DNA of 36,492 nt from Bacteroidota bacterium (GCA_025362395.1 JANYGK010000084.1:1-36492), one strand, 5' to 3'; counted from the first letter of the stretch, positions 25,289-35,467 are shown. Program-made: numbers and translations. Notes: generated by a model not told the origin, from the letters alone.

Positions 25289-26494
25289 ATGAAACAAATA
25301 TTATCTATACTTTTTTCGCTGTATTATTTTTCATTTTTTTCTCAAAGTAATATTAATAAATTTGTAAAACTTGATACAATTATTTCTTCCGGTATTAAAA
25401 TTGACAATGAACCCACTTCATTTGAAAACATAAAAGCTAAAATTTATGATAATAATTTGTGGATTTTCTATCCAAATTGGAAAGATAATGATAGCATACA
25501 TTTTTTAAAAATAGATTTAACCACATTAAAAAAAACAGATATTAATCTTTATTTTCCCGGAATCGATTTTAAAACACCGAATCCTAATATTACTAGATTC
25601 GATGTCAATGATGATGCGTTAGTTATACTATTTTCTAATAGTTTTGCTTACTTTGTGAAAAACAAAAAGCAATTCATTTTTAGTTTTATAGAACCATTAG
25701 GAAGTTCTTATTCCGAAATATTTTTACTGTCAAAACAAAAAGTATTAATTGCAAATTTATACAACACACATCCTTATTCTAATCCTGATAAAGTGATCTT
25801 AAACGTTTATGATTGCGGCAAAAAAGTATTATTAAGCTCATTGAAACCACATTTTAACAGTATTGAGTTCTCTCATTTCATTCCCAATTCTTGGATAGAC
25901 GTCACTAAAAATTATATTGTACTAAGCCAAACAACTGATTATAAAGCCACTTTCTTTGATTTCAACTTAAAAAAAATTAATAGTTATTCATTTACAGAAA
26001 AAAATTGGCTATCGGCAGATACAAATTACATTAAAGGTTTAAGTAGCATAAAACCAAGGATTCAGCCAAAAGAATTGATTGGAAAGATTACACAAATGAA
26101 AGATACCGTATCTAGAATTGAGGGTATATTTTGTTTAAATTCAGATAATATTCTTGTAAGAAAGGTACCGCCTTATAATAAAAATAAAAACAGGGTACGT
26201 TTTTATGACTTATTAAAGTTAAATAAAAGCAATAGCTGGGAAGTATGCAATAGCAATTTAGTAGACGAGATCCCAAAAAATGATGATATTTGTACTAAAA
26301 GTGATTTCCCGATATTTTCTGTAGAACAAACTGTTGTTTTTAGTGAAGGATATTATATTAAATTAACTAATAGATTTAATAATTTTGTATTTGGTAAAAC
26401 TTTTGCAGAATTAAATAAAATGGAGGAAGAATCGCTGGAAAAAAAGGATCCTTATTTATTTATAGAAATATTTAAAATTAACTTTGACAGATAA
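25289..26494 (+). CDS. Secreted protein, possibly a six-bladed beta-propeller
   Basis: A 401-residue protein with a signal peptide (MKQILSILFSLYYFSFFSQ). The body is a series of alternating strands with no known motif: LWIFYPNWKDNDSIHFLKID, DALVILFSNSFAYFVKN, VILNVYDCGKKVLLSSL, NYIVLSQTTDYKATFFDF, NILVRKVPPYNKNKNRVRFY. The repeating pattern of strands ending in short loops suggests a propeller like those of the 6-bladed group seen in Bacteroidota, but I cannot confirm it. It is AT-rich relative to its neighbours. It overlaps the next gene by one base (TAATG), so the two are translationally coupled. Confidence 0.5.
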   Translation: MKQILSILFSLYYFSFFSQSNINKFVKLDTIISSGIKIDNEPTSFENIKAKIYDNNLWIFYPNWKDNDSIHFLKIDLTTLKKTDINLYFPGIDFKTPNPNITRFDVNDDALVILFSNSFAYFVKNKKQFIFSFIEPLGSSYSEIFLLSKQKVLIANLYNTHPYSNPDKVILNVYDCGKKVLLSSLKPHFNSIEFSHFIPNSWIDVTKNYIVLSQTTDYKATFFDFNLKKINSYSFTEKNWLSADTNYIKGLSSIKPRIQPKELIGKITQMKDTVSRIEGIFCLNSDNILVRKVPPYNKNKNRVRFYDLLKLNKSNSWEVCNSNLVDEIPKNDDICTKSDFPIFSVEQTVVFSEGYYIKLTNRFNNFVFGKTFAELNKMEEESLEKKDPYLFIEIFKINFDR

Positions 26495-26928
26495 TGCGAT
26501 TTTTTCTTTTTTTTATATTAAGTGGAAATGTAACTGAAGCACAAACTTACTTATATACATTAGGCAATGATTCAGTATTAGTCGATGCATCTAAAAAAAT
26601 TACTTTTATTTATTCTACCAACAGGTCATGCCATGAGTGTTTCTATATTATAAATGATTATTTAAGATCTGATACATTAATAAATTATTATTTTGTCATA
26701 GAAAAAAATTTATCACCAATTTCAAACTACGAAACATATAAGACATTTATTGCAGGAGGTATAAACAAAAAACATCTTTTTTTCGCAAAAACAATAACTC
26801 AGGAAATATCTCCTTTTATAAAAGTATTTGTAAATAAAAAAGAAACCTATGTCCCATATTCCGAAATTTTTGAAAATAAAGAAACTATGTCACTATCTAA
26901 AAAACTTATAGATATCATATCGAATTAA
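26494..26928 (+). CDS. Small secreted thioredoxin-like CxxC protein
   Basis: 144 residues with a short hydrophobic N-terminus (MRFFLFFILSGNVTEAQ). Residues 36-50 read ITFIYSTNRSCHECF, with Cys46 and Cys49 in a CxxC pattern immediately after a strand, the position of the thioredoxin active site. No other motif confirms a redoxin. It is coupled to the propeller-like gene upstream by a one-base overlap. Possibly a secreted thiol-disulfide protein serving its neighbour. Confidence 0.5.
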   Translation: MRFFLFFILSGNVTEAQTYLYTLGNDSVLVDASKKITFIYSTNRSCHECFYIINDYLRSDTLINYYFVIEKNLSPISNYETYKTFIAGGINKKHLFFAKTITQEISPFIKVFVNKKETYVPYSEIFENKETMSLSKKLIDIISN

Positions 26929-26984
26929 GTAACTAAATACAATAAGATTCAACTATTTTTATGTAATTTAATATTTCAAAAATC

Positions 26985-26992
26985 TATCTTTT
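26985..26992 (+). promoter_or_regulatory. Possible -7 box of the DinB-like gene
   Basis: TATCTTTT differs from TAnnTTTG only at the last base and lies 19 bases before the ATG at 27012, a spacing similar to the other promoters in the window. Confidence 0.35.
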
Positions 26993-27011
26993 TAAACAAT
27001 TAAATTACGCT

Positions 27012-27587
27012 ATGACAGCTCAAGAATCCTTTCTAGCCAGCACCATAAAACAGTTTTTATATTACAAAACACTGGGTGAAAAAGCCATGGATCAGTTGGA
27101 ACCGGAACAGTTATTTTATTCAATAAATGAAGATACAAATAGCATATCTGTTATTGTAAATCACCTGCATGGGAATATGTTATCGCGTTGGACCGACTTT
27201 TTAACCACCGACGGCGAAAAAGAATGGCGTAACCGGGATGCGGAGTTTGAAAATTCCTTAACCGACAAAGCAACACTTTTAAAAAAATGGAATGAAGGTT
27301 GGGAATGCTTATTTAACGCATTAAATGAGCTTAAACCTGAGCAGCTTTCTCAAATTATTTATATCCGGAACGAAGGGCATACCGTTACAGAGGCTATTAA
27401 CCGTCAGTTGGCTCATTATCCGTATCATGTGGGGCAGATTGTATTTTATGCCAAACAATTAAAAAAAACGGATTGGAACAGCTTATCCATACCTAAACAT
27501 AAATCGACCGATTATAATGCCGGTAAATTCTCGAAAGAAAAGTCCATAAAAAATTTCACCGACGACGAACTGAAGAAACTAAAATAA
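27012..27587 (+). CDS. DinB-like / DUF1572 family protein
   Basis: A 191-residue four-helix protein of the DinB superfamily. The metal-binding His residues are in place: VNHLHGN (His51 and His53) and LAHYPYHVGQIVFYAKQL (His135 and His139). Some relatives are thiol transferases, others have unknown roles; no substrate can be named here. A near-consensus -7 box lies upstream and a spacer separates it from pyrG, so it is probably a single-gene unit. Confidence 0.8.
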   Translation: MTAQESFLASTIKQFLYYKTLGEKAMDQLEPEQLFYSINEDTNSISVIVNHLHGNMLSRWTDFLTTDGEKEWRNRDAEFENSLTDKATLLKKWNEGWECLFNALNELKPEQLSQIIYIRNEGHTVTEAINRQLAHYPYHVGQIVFYAKQLKKTDWNSLSIPKHKSTDYNAGKFSKEKSIKNFTDDELKKLK

Positions 27588-27653
27588 ATGGTTCACGATT
27601 TTTTCAAAAATTTTATAATTCATTTTCATTATTTAGACCAAGGGCGTATAATA

Positions 27654-27688
27654 GCCGGTAAAGGCTTGTGTCTTTATAAAATACCGGC
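27654..27688. repeat. Short inverted repeat between DinB-like gene and pyrG
   Basis: GCCGGTA (27654-27660) and TACCGGC (27682-27688) flank a 21-base AT-rich loop, upstream of the pyrG promoter. It could be a weak terminator for the DinB-like gene; no T run follows. Confidence 0.35.
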
Positions 27689-27699
27689 GACGCGGGTAG

Positions 27700-29352
<1,653 letters not shown>

Positions 29353-29366
29353 AAGATAGTTATAAA

Positions 29367-29398
29367 GAAAAGCCGGAGTTATAACTCCGGCTTTTTTT
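29367..29398. terminator. Intrinsic terminator after pyrG
   Basis: A perfect 20-base dyad centred on TATA (29372-29391, core GCCGGAGT) is flanked by A and T runs (29368-29371 and 29392-29398). It can act in both directions for pyrG and the convergent channel gene. Confidence 0.9.
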
Positions 29399-29421
29399 GT
29401 ACAATAATAATCCAAATAAAT

Positions 29422-30360
29422 TTACAATTTTTTGTATTCATGCAGATCATTAATATTAATAGAGATGCTTCCGTTTTTATGGGGTGTTTGAGGAACGGGA
29501 ATAAATTTAGCATTCCATTCAATTTCATCTGCCTTATAAGACATTCTTGAATAAACCGTTTGAAAATACGTATCATTAATTGCTTTTACAAGGATCACGA
29601 ATTCCGCGTCTCCCAAATGAAAATTCTCTTCTGTTAATCCATAAATAGGGCTCTTGTCATCTATAGGGTGTACAATAGTCCAACTTAAAGGCAAAAAATT
29701 AATACGATTTCTTTCCAATTCTAAAAAGTGAAAAGCTCTTTTTTTGGTAACAGGATCATTATAAGCAAAGCCAATCTGACATTCAATTTCAATAAGCTCA
29801 TTTTGTTTTTTGTTGGCAATGCGGAACATAAACCCTACATGATCTCTAAATGGGGCTATTACTGCTTTATCGCTGTATTGTATATCCGCTTTAGGTTTTG
29901 AGAACCTGCCGTAAAGTAGTCCTGTTACCAATGCAAAACCCATTAAACCAAGCATAGATTCGATTGCTGACACTGAGCTTGTAGATACACTATTCGGAAA
30001 GATATGACCATACCCAACGGTAGTAAGGGTTTGCGCGCTAAAAAAAAACAGCTGAGAAAATTTTTCAGAGCCGGAGTATAATTCCAGTCCTCCAAACTTA
30101 TCGGCACCGATAGAAAAATAAACTAAAGCAAATAAAGTATTAACTCCTACATAACTAATAAACACTAAAGCAATAAATTGCTTCCAGGTAATGCCTAATA
30201 ACCAATGGTACAGATCAAACCCAATATGGTTTTTAGAATCTTTACGCTTTACATTAACTGTTCCATCCCTGTTTAAAAACCGAACAGACTCATTATAATT
30301 CTTTGTCCCGAAACCTAACTCAGCTTCTTCCTTTTTTTTGTTTAACTCTTCTTTAATCAT
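29422..30360 (-). CDS. Inward-rectifier potassium channel, KirBac type
   Basis: A 312-residue inner-membrane channel. The selectivity filter is TTVGYGH (Thr114 to His119) between a first helix (about 61-83, FIALVFISYVGVNTLFALVYF) and a second (131-152, MLGLMGFALVTGLLYGRFSKP). An amphipathic slide helix precedes (DLYHWLLGI), and the C-terminal half is an immunoglobulin-like Kir domain (FRIANKKQNELIEIECQIGFA and later strands). Its start codon overlaps the -7 box of the divergent SCO gene. It probably conducts K+ outward or inward depending on gating; ligands cannot be inferred. Confidence 0.93.
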   Translation of the reverse strand: MIKEELNKKKEEAELGFGTKNYNESVRFLNRDGTVNVKRKDSKNHIGFDLYHWLLGITWKQFIALVFISYVGVNTLFALVYFSIGADKFGGLELYSGSEKFSQLFFFSAQTLTTVGYGHIFPNSVSTSSVSAIESMLGLMGFALVTGLLYGRFSKPKADIQYSDKAVIAPFRDHVGFMFRIANKKQNELIEIECQIGFAYNDPVTKKRAFHFLELERNRINFLPLSWTIVHPIDDKSPIYGLTEENFHLGDAEFVILVKAINDTYFQTVYSRMSYKADEIEWNAKFIPVPQTPHKNGSISININDLHEYKKL

Positions 30361-30367
30361 ACCTTTG
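30337..30367 (+). promoter_or_regulatory. -33/-7 promoter of the SCO-TlpA operon
   Basis: TTTG at 30337-30340, then exactly 19 bases, then TACCTTTG at 30360-30367: the best full match to the Bacteroidota TTTG-N19-TAnnTTTG pattern in the window. It ends 4 bases before the ATG at 30372, implying a leaderless or near-leaderless transcript. Confidence 0.75.
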
Positions 30368-30371
30368 TAAA

Positions 30372-31037
30372 ATGAGTACTAAAGGTAATTATTATTGGTT
30401 ATTAATATTGATCCCTTGTGCATTTATAGCGTGGTTTTTTTTTAATAAAAATAAACAAGAACCCTTAAGATCCCTTCCCTACTTCGGGAAAAAAAGTAAA
30501 GAAAACACAGCTGATACAATGTATCACACTGTAAAACCTTTTATGTTTATAGATCAGTACAATGAAAAAGTAACGGAAGAAACCGTAAAAGGCAAAATAT
30601 ATGTAACTGATTTTTTCTTTACAACCTGTCATTCTATCTGCCCTATTATGAGCAATCAATTAGAGCGCGTTTACAAAACATTTTATAATAATAAAGAAGT
30701 TATGATCCTCTCCCATACTGTAGCGCCCGAAGAAGATTCGGTTAATGTAATGATGGACTACGCTAAGCTGCACGGGGTTAATAATAAGCAATGGTTATTT
30801 TTAACCGGTGATAAAAAACACCTTTATGAGATGGCGCGTCAAAGTTATTTATTAAATGCCGAGGAAGGGAACGGTGGTGAAGCTGATTTTATTCATACGC
30901 AAAATTTTGCTTTGGTCGATAAAGAAAAACATTTACGAGGTTTCTACGATGGAACTGACAGTATAGAGGTATCGCGCCTGATCACAGATATTAAATTATT
31001 ACTGGAAGAATATGATTACAAGCAAAAACAAAACTAA
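30372..31037 (+). CDS. SCO1/SenC family copper protein
   Basis: A 221-residue protein with one N-terminal membrane anchor (YWLLILIPCAFIAWFFF, 8-24) and a periplasmic thioredoxin fold. The copper-binding motif CxxxC is at Cys86 and Cys90 (TTCHSICP), and His175 (FIHTQNF) completes the site. SCO proteins deliver copper to the CuA site of cytochrome c oxidase or act as thiol-disulfide partners. The next gene, a TlpA-like thioredoxin, starts at the last base of its stop codon, so the pair is coupled. No oxidase gene is nearby. Confidence 0.93.
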   Translation: MSTKGNYYWLLILIPCAFIAWFFFNKNKQEPLRSLPYFGKKSKENTADTMYHTVKPFMFIDQYNEKVTEETVKGKIYVTDFFFTTCHSICPIMSNQLERVYKTFYNNKEVMILSHTVAPEEDSVNVMMDYAKLHGVNNKQWLFLTGDKKHLYEMARQSYLLNAEEGNGGEADFIHTQNFALVDKEKHLRGFYDGTDSIEVSRLITDIKLLLEEYDYKQKQN

Positions 31038-31519
31038 TGAATAAACAGCTTATAAAGATGCTGTTTGTTTATGTATGCCTTATAAGTTTTGCGGGGAACG
31101 CCCAAACTGTAAGCATTTATAAAATTGATGCTCTCTTAAAAAGAATTTACAATAACAGTGATACGATATATGTGGTCAATTTTTGGGCTACTTGGTGTAA
31201 ACCTTGTGTAGCAGAGCTTTCCGGTTTTGAAAAACTGCATAAAGCACACAGGGGTCAGCCTGTTAAAGTACTTTTGATAAGCATAGATTTTAAGGAGGAA
31301 TTGAATAAAAAATTAATTCCTTTTGTTGCTAAAAACAATTATACCGCAGAAGTAATATTACTGGACGAAGTAAACGGCAATGACTTTATTAATAAGATTG
31401 ATGAACGTTGGAGCGGCGCTATTCCTGCCACTTTAATAACTTCAAAAAATAAAAGCAGAAATGAGTTTATTGAAAAAACAATGACATACGATCTTTTAGA
31501 AGAAAAGCTGAAAAACTAA
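31037..31519 (+). CDS. TlpA-like periplasmic thioredoxin
   Basis: 160 residues with a signal peptide (KMLFVYVCLISFAGNAQ). The active-site motif WATWCKPC (Cys54 and Cys57) follows a VVNF strand, and the cis-Pro loop (GAIPATLI) is visible. It overlaps the SCO gene by one base and is likely its reductant or a partner in copper-site maturation. The stop is 3 bases from the stop of the convergent T9SS gene. Confidence 0.9.
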   Translation: MNKQLIKMLFVYVCLISFAGNAQTVSIYKIDALLKRIYNNSDTIYVVNFWATWCKPCVAELSGFEKLHKAHRGQPVKVLLISIDFKEELNKKLIPFVAKNNYTAEVILLDEVNGNDFINKIDERWSGAIPATLITSKNKSRNEFIEKTMTYDLLEEKLKN

Positions 31520-31522
31520 TCC

Positions 31523-33640
31523 TTAATCACTTTCTTTTACAAACTTTCGAATAATTATTTTAGTGTTTGTTTTAACGGTTATAAAATAAATGCCGGCGGC
31601 TAATGCGGACACATCCATTGCTTCCGTATTTGAATTAACTGCAAAATGCAAACTATTACTGCCATTTACAGAATTTAGGGTAATTTCTTTTATCAGTTCG
31701 TTACAGGTAATATTCAATATGTTTTTTGCAGGATTAGGATACAGCAAACAAATGGCGTTATCGTTTTGCGTATTTGTAATTCCTGTGGCAGTAGTGGTGC
31801 TTGTGACTACAGTGGTATTAGTAGTTACCGGTATAAAAAAGAATGCCCATACATCTTTCATTAAGCCATTTCGCTTTGTGCCGTCATAAACTGTTTCAAA
31901 CGGAAAAGCAAGATATACTACTTTTCCTTCAGCGATTCCGCCGGTAAAAATTCCTTTAAAATAAACGGCAGAACCGTTTGGCACCGCACTAGTATAGTGC
32001 ATGGTTAAAGTTCCATTGTTAGCTGCGGATATAACATCCGGGTAATCCACATTATAAGTACCGTGTGTGCCGTTGTCAAAATAAACCGTGTCCGTTAAAT
32101 TAAAAATACTGCCAGCCTGTTCATTAATACTTTTGTACCATGCAGATGCTTGGTTGTTTGGCGCATCGCTTACATAATTTACTTTTAAGTAATTGGAAAT
32201 AAAAAATTTATCTGCTGTAGTCCCACTATGATCAAGGTCCCAAGCTATTTCTGAGCCGCTCACCAATAAATTGCCGCCTTGCTTTAAATAAAAGGATACG
32301 AGCGTTTGTTCCGAAGTATTAAAGGTTTCATCCACCGTGCTCTCTTTCCCTAAAATCCAATCCACCCCTTTATAATTTGCTAAACTTACTAATCCATCCT
32401 GCACTGACTCATTGGTTGCCGACGAAAAACAGTGATTTCCCACAAATAACGAGCTGCTGTGCTGTTTCACAAAATCAAACGTATTACCAGTTACCACCCT
32501 GTCGAAACCATTCACAAAAAGCATAGTATCCTGAACTGAAGAGGGTACCGCCGCTAACAGTTCGCTCACTGCCGATGTAACCGAATACGTTGAGTTGTAT
32601 GAAGCAATTTTTACATAGTAAGGTTGATTTGCCGTTAAACCGGTTAATATCAGCGCTGCCTTTGCTAACGTAACCGGTGCTCCAAAAGTGTTGCCATTAG
32701 TGCTTATGTATACTTTATAGTGAGTAGCATTATTATCATTCTTCACTTTTATTTCGAGTGTATTATTTAATTTATTGATCACCGCAAACGATTTTGGAAC
32801 CGATAAAGAAGTTACGGGATTACCATAAGGATACTCCGGGATACTGATCACACCTTCATCGCTCAACAACGTATTTAAGCTCGAAGATTGTAAAATTGCT
32901 TTTACCGTAGTAGGCGAGCCGTTATACATAACGCTGTTTTGCACAAATCGCATGCCGTGGCTGTAATCCATATACGTATCGGCATGCACATTTGTTAAAG
33001 GCTGTATAGGATTACCTATTGATGTATGCCAGCCGTAAATAATTACCCTGTTAGCTGTTGTGTAAATTTGATTTGATATGATAATATCTTTTTTATCTCC
33101 TCCCGTTAATGTACCTAAAGGATATGCCGTTAAAGAGCCGCTTCTTTGTGAACCCACCATACCGTTATGCTGTGCAAAAGCCTGAACGGTTGTCATAGTA
33201 CCGCTTGCAGGAATAGTTAAAGGTGTTAATTTTAAAGCTGCCTGTGCATAAATATCATTTACCATTTTGCGTGTTGGCAATGTACAGCCAATGGAATCCG
33301 CTATTTTAGTAGCAACGATAGGCGACATAGGGCATAAAAAATAATTTGTGTCTGTACCTATCGCTAAATAATCAGGTATAACGTAATAGGTCAAGCTTTT
33401 GGTAACACCGCCTATAACGGCGGTTGATGTAACAGCAGCAAGTGTTCTGTAAAAGTTTGGTACGTTACCGTTTAATATTTCCTGCATAATAAGGTTTTCG
33501 CGACCGGTAAATGATAAAGGAGTAATGGCCGTTACAAACTGTGCCCCGTTCATAGCTGCCGCCTGACGCGCAGGAACATTTAATGTTTGCGACAACAGGT
33601 TAACTGAGCAAAGTAAAAAAAGATATTTTATATATTGCAT
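31523..33640 (-). CDS. T9SS-secreted multidomain protein
   Basis: The start is placed at the ATG at 33640-33638, giving a typical signal peptide (MQYIKYLFLLCSVNLLSQ) and 705 residues; a further ATG at 33727 would add 29 residues that do not resemble an export signal. The N-terminal domain has conserved-looking motifs, VIIYGWHTSIGNPIQPLTN and HADTYMDYSHGMRF (about residues 195-230), of unknown function. A fibronectin type III domain follows (HYKVYISTNGNTFGAPV). Next comes a Rossmann-like section (LFVNGFDRVV, NLLVSGSEIAWDLD) similar to that of xanthan-lyase-type proteins. The C-terminus (LLYPNPAKNILNITC ... YFITVKTNTK) is a T9SS sorting domain. Probably secreted to or beyond the outer membrane; whether enzymatic is unclear. 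Confidence 0.8.
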   Translation of the reverse strand: MQYIKYLFLLCSVNLLSQTLNVPARQAAAMNGAQFVTAITPLSFTGRENLIMQEILNGNVPNFYRTLAAVTSTAVIGGVTKSLTYYVIPDYLAIGTDTNYFLCPMSPIVATKIADSIGCTLPTRKMVNDIYAQAALKLTPLTIPASGTMTTVQAFAQHNGMVGSQRSGSLTAYPLGTLTGGDKKDIIISNQIYTTANRVIIYGWHTSIGNPIQPLTNVHADTYMDYSHGMRFVQNSVMYNGSPTTVKAILQSSSLNTLLSDEGVISIPEYPYGNPVTSLSVPKSFAVINKLNNTLEIKVKNDNNATHYKVYISTNGNTFGAPVTLAKAALILTGLTANQPYYVKIASYNSTYSVTSAVSELLAAVPSSVQDTMLFVNGFDRVVTGNTFDFVKQHSSSLFVGNHCFSSATNESVQDGLVSLANYKGVDWILGKESTVDETFNTSEQTLVSFYLKQGGNLLVSGSEIAWDLDHSGTTADKFFISNYLKVNYVSDAPNNQASAWYKSINEQAGSIFNLTDTVYFDNGTHGTYNVDYPDVISAANNGTLTMHYTSAVPNGSAVYFKGIFTGGIAEGKVVYLAFPFETVYDGTKRNGLMKDVWAFFFIPVTTNTTVVTSTTTATGITNTQNDNAICLLYPNPAKNILNITCNELIKEITLNSVNGSNSLHFAVNSNTEAMDVSALAAGIYFITVKTNTKIIIRKFVKESD

Positions 33641-33676
33641 GAAATACCGATGAAAAAATAAATACAAATTGAGTAT

Positions 33677-33684
33677 TAAAGATA
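33677..33684 (-). promoter_or_regulatory. Possible -7 box of the T9SS gene
   Basis: TATCTTTA on the minus strand, 36 bases before the start at 33640; the last base deviates from the consensus. The divergent SET gene has the same 8 bases upstream. Confidence 0.4.
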
Positions 33685-33714
33685 AGATTTTTTTTAAATA
33701 TCCAATGCAGATGC

Positions 33715-33722
33715 TATCTTTA
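33715..33722 (+). promoter_or_regulatory. Possible -7 box of the SET gene
   Basis: TATCTTTA, one base off TAnnTTTG, ends 7 bases before the ATG at 33730, so the transcript would have almost no leader. Confidence 0.45.
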
Positions 33723-33729
33723 CCCAACT

Positions 33730-34146
33730 ATGGCATTAATTGTTAAAACATCGAAACTACCCAATTCGGGTAAGGGTTTATTTACCACCACCGCAATAAA
33801 AAAAGGAGCTGTAATAATAGAATATTTAGGCGAAATTATTGATTGGAAAGAATATGAAAAACGGGTTGAAAAAGATGAGGACGGCTATTTATTTTTCATA
33901 AATAAAAAACGCTGTATCGACGCTTATAATACTCCTCAACATAAAGCGCGTTTTGCCAACGACGCTGCCGGGTTAACTAAGATAAAAGGATTGATTAACA
34001 ATTGTATTTATGAAATAGAAGGTGACAAATGTTTTATTAAAGCAAAAAAAGATATTTCTGCCGGTGATGAAATTTTTGTAAGTTATACTAAAGAATATTG
34101 GGATTGCGTTCGCTACAATATTAGTATTGGCAGAGGAAAACATTAA
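33730..34146 (+). CDS. SET-domain protein (predicted lysine methyltransferase)
   Basis: 138 residues that consist almost entirely of a SET domain: GKGLFTT (14-20, SAM site), IIEYLGEIIDWKEY, RFANDAAG (74-81) then NNC (90-92), and the tyrosine segment DEIFVSYTKEYW (Tyr119). In eukaryotic enzymes the middle motif is RFxNHS; here it is RFAND, so His is replaced by Asp. No post-SET Cys cluster is present. A small bacterial SET protein; substrate unknown, perhaps a ribosomal or histone-like protein. Divergent from the T9SS protein gene. Confidence 0.85.
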   Translation: MALIVKTSKLPNSGKGLFTTTAIKKGAVIIEYLGEIIDWKEYEKRVEKDEDGYLFFINKKRCIDAYNTPQHKARFANDAAGLTKIKGLINNCIYEIEGDKCFIKAKKDISAGDEIFVSYTKEYWDCVRYNISIGRGKH

Positions 34147-34405
34147 TGAATAGAACGAGCGACAATTTGATTTGGTCGATATGCTAAGAACCGCGTTTAA
34201 ATACATTTATGCAACAAATGGCTCGAAGAAGATCTTTTACTCGAATCTCTTTTCTTTAATTATTATTGCATTTTTTTATTAAGAAAAACGCTCATCAAGC
34301 GAAGATACAAAGCTTTACCAAGCTCCATATAATTTAAATTAAAGAAACTGTTTTACTAAATGTAAATAAGACTTTATAAAAACAAAAAACTATTACATTT
34401 AACCG
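34147..34405. other. Intergenic gap with no recognised feature
   Basis: Between the SET gene and the first sulfotransferase. AT-rich; no gene longer than a few codons and no clear terminator was seen. Confidence 0.6.
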
Positions 34406-35461
34406 GTGAAATACGATTATTTAAATAAAGTTAAAATTAATTTTATAATTGGTGCCGGACGAAGCGGTACAACGCTTTTGGCACTTATCTTAAATCATCA
34501 TCCCAATTGTATTTCCACTCCCGAACTAAAACATTTTTTGTATTTCTATAAAAAATACAAAAACCTTACAGAAGTTACAAACGAATTGCTTGCTGATCTT
34601 GAAAAATATTTCAGCGTAGTCGGTAGCACCAGGAAAAACATTTTATTTAATATTGATGATAATTTTTACATTAAAAATTTAAACCCGGGAGACGCCTTAA
34701 CCTACGCCCAATTAATAAAACTCATTTATCTTGGTTTTTTCAGCAATGTAAAAAACACCAATGAAATTACCTGCATTATTGATAAAAATCCTTTTTACAC
34801 GTTTCATACAGAAAAAATCACCGAAATATTTCCTGATGCTAAATTTATCTGTATTATGAGAGATTACAGGGCATTTGTACTCTCGAACAGACAAAGTCAA
34901 ACACCTTTTATTTCGGTACGATCAACCTCTTATTATGCTTATGCATGGAACTATCATGCCGATAAAATTATTCAATTAAAAACGATAAGCCCTGATAAGC
35001 TTTTAATTATACATTATGAAAATCTTGTAACAAGTAAAGAAACAGAAGGCGCAAAAGTATTTCAATACCTGGGTGTAAATTTTACAAATGACGTGTTTGA
35101 CTTTCGTAAAACCTTATCTGAAAAAATAGCGGCCGGCAACTTAACTGGAAAAAATGAACATAATATAAAAAAAATATCAGACTTAAGCAGACCTATAAAT
35201 GCGGATCGTGTATATGCATGGAAAAAGAACTTAACTTCATTCCAATTAAAGAACATTGAATCTATAAGTTCAAGCCGCGGTGAGTTTTTTGGTTATAAAT
35301 CTGAAAACCCTTCTAACTTATTTGAAAAAATGCTATATACTTTAATAGGTTTTCCGGGAATGTTAAGGGTGTTTGTTTTTTATTTTTTGAATTCTGTAAA
35401 GATCCATCATTACTTGAATGAGGTTCGCAAAGCTAACTTTGAAAGAAAGCATTTGAAGTAA
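34406..35461 (+). CDS. Sulfotransferase family protein, first of a tandem pair
   Basis: 351 residues starting from a GTG at 34406 (no ATG precedes the domain in frame). The PAPS-binding P-loop-like motif FIIGAGRSGTTLLALILN is at 13-30 and the 3'-phosphate-binding motif IMRDYRAFVLSNRQS is near residue 150. It would transfer sulfate from PAPS to an unknown hydroxyl or amine; similar proteins modify glycans and tyrosines. The second sulfotransferase starts 6 bases after its stop, so the pair is one operon. PAPS synthesis genes are not in the window. Confidence 0.85.
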   Translation: MKYDYLNKVKINFIIGAGRSGTTLLALILNHHPNCISTPELKHFLYFYKKYKNLTEVTNELLADLEKYFSVVGSTRKNILFNIDDNFYIKNLNPGDALTYAQLIKLIYLGFFSNVKNTNEITCIIDKNPFYTFHTEKITEIFPDAKFICIMRDYRAFVLSNRQSQTPFISVRSTSYYAYAWNYHADKIIQLKTISPDKLLIIHYENLVTSKETEGAKVFQYLGVNFTNDVFDFRKTLSEKIAAGNLTGKNEHNIKKISDLSRPINADRVYAWKKNLTSFQLKNIESISSSRGEFFGYKSENPSNLFEKMLYTLIGFPGMLRVFVFYFLNSVKIHHYLNEVRKANFERKHLK

Positions 35462-35467
35462 GCCGAC

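Noticed and set aside
33641-33727. Upstream ATG at 33727 for the T9SS protein
   Set aside because: It adds 29 residues before a good signal peptide and would run over the predicted promoter box.
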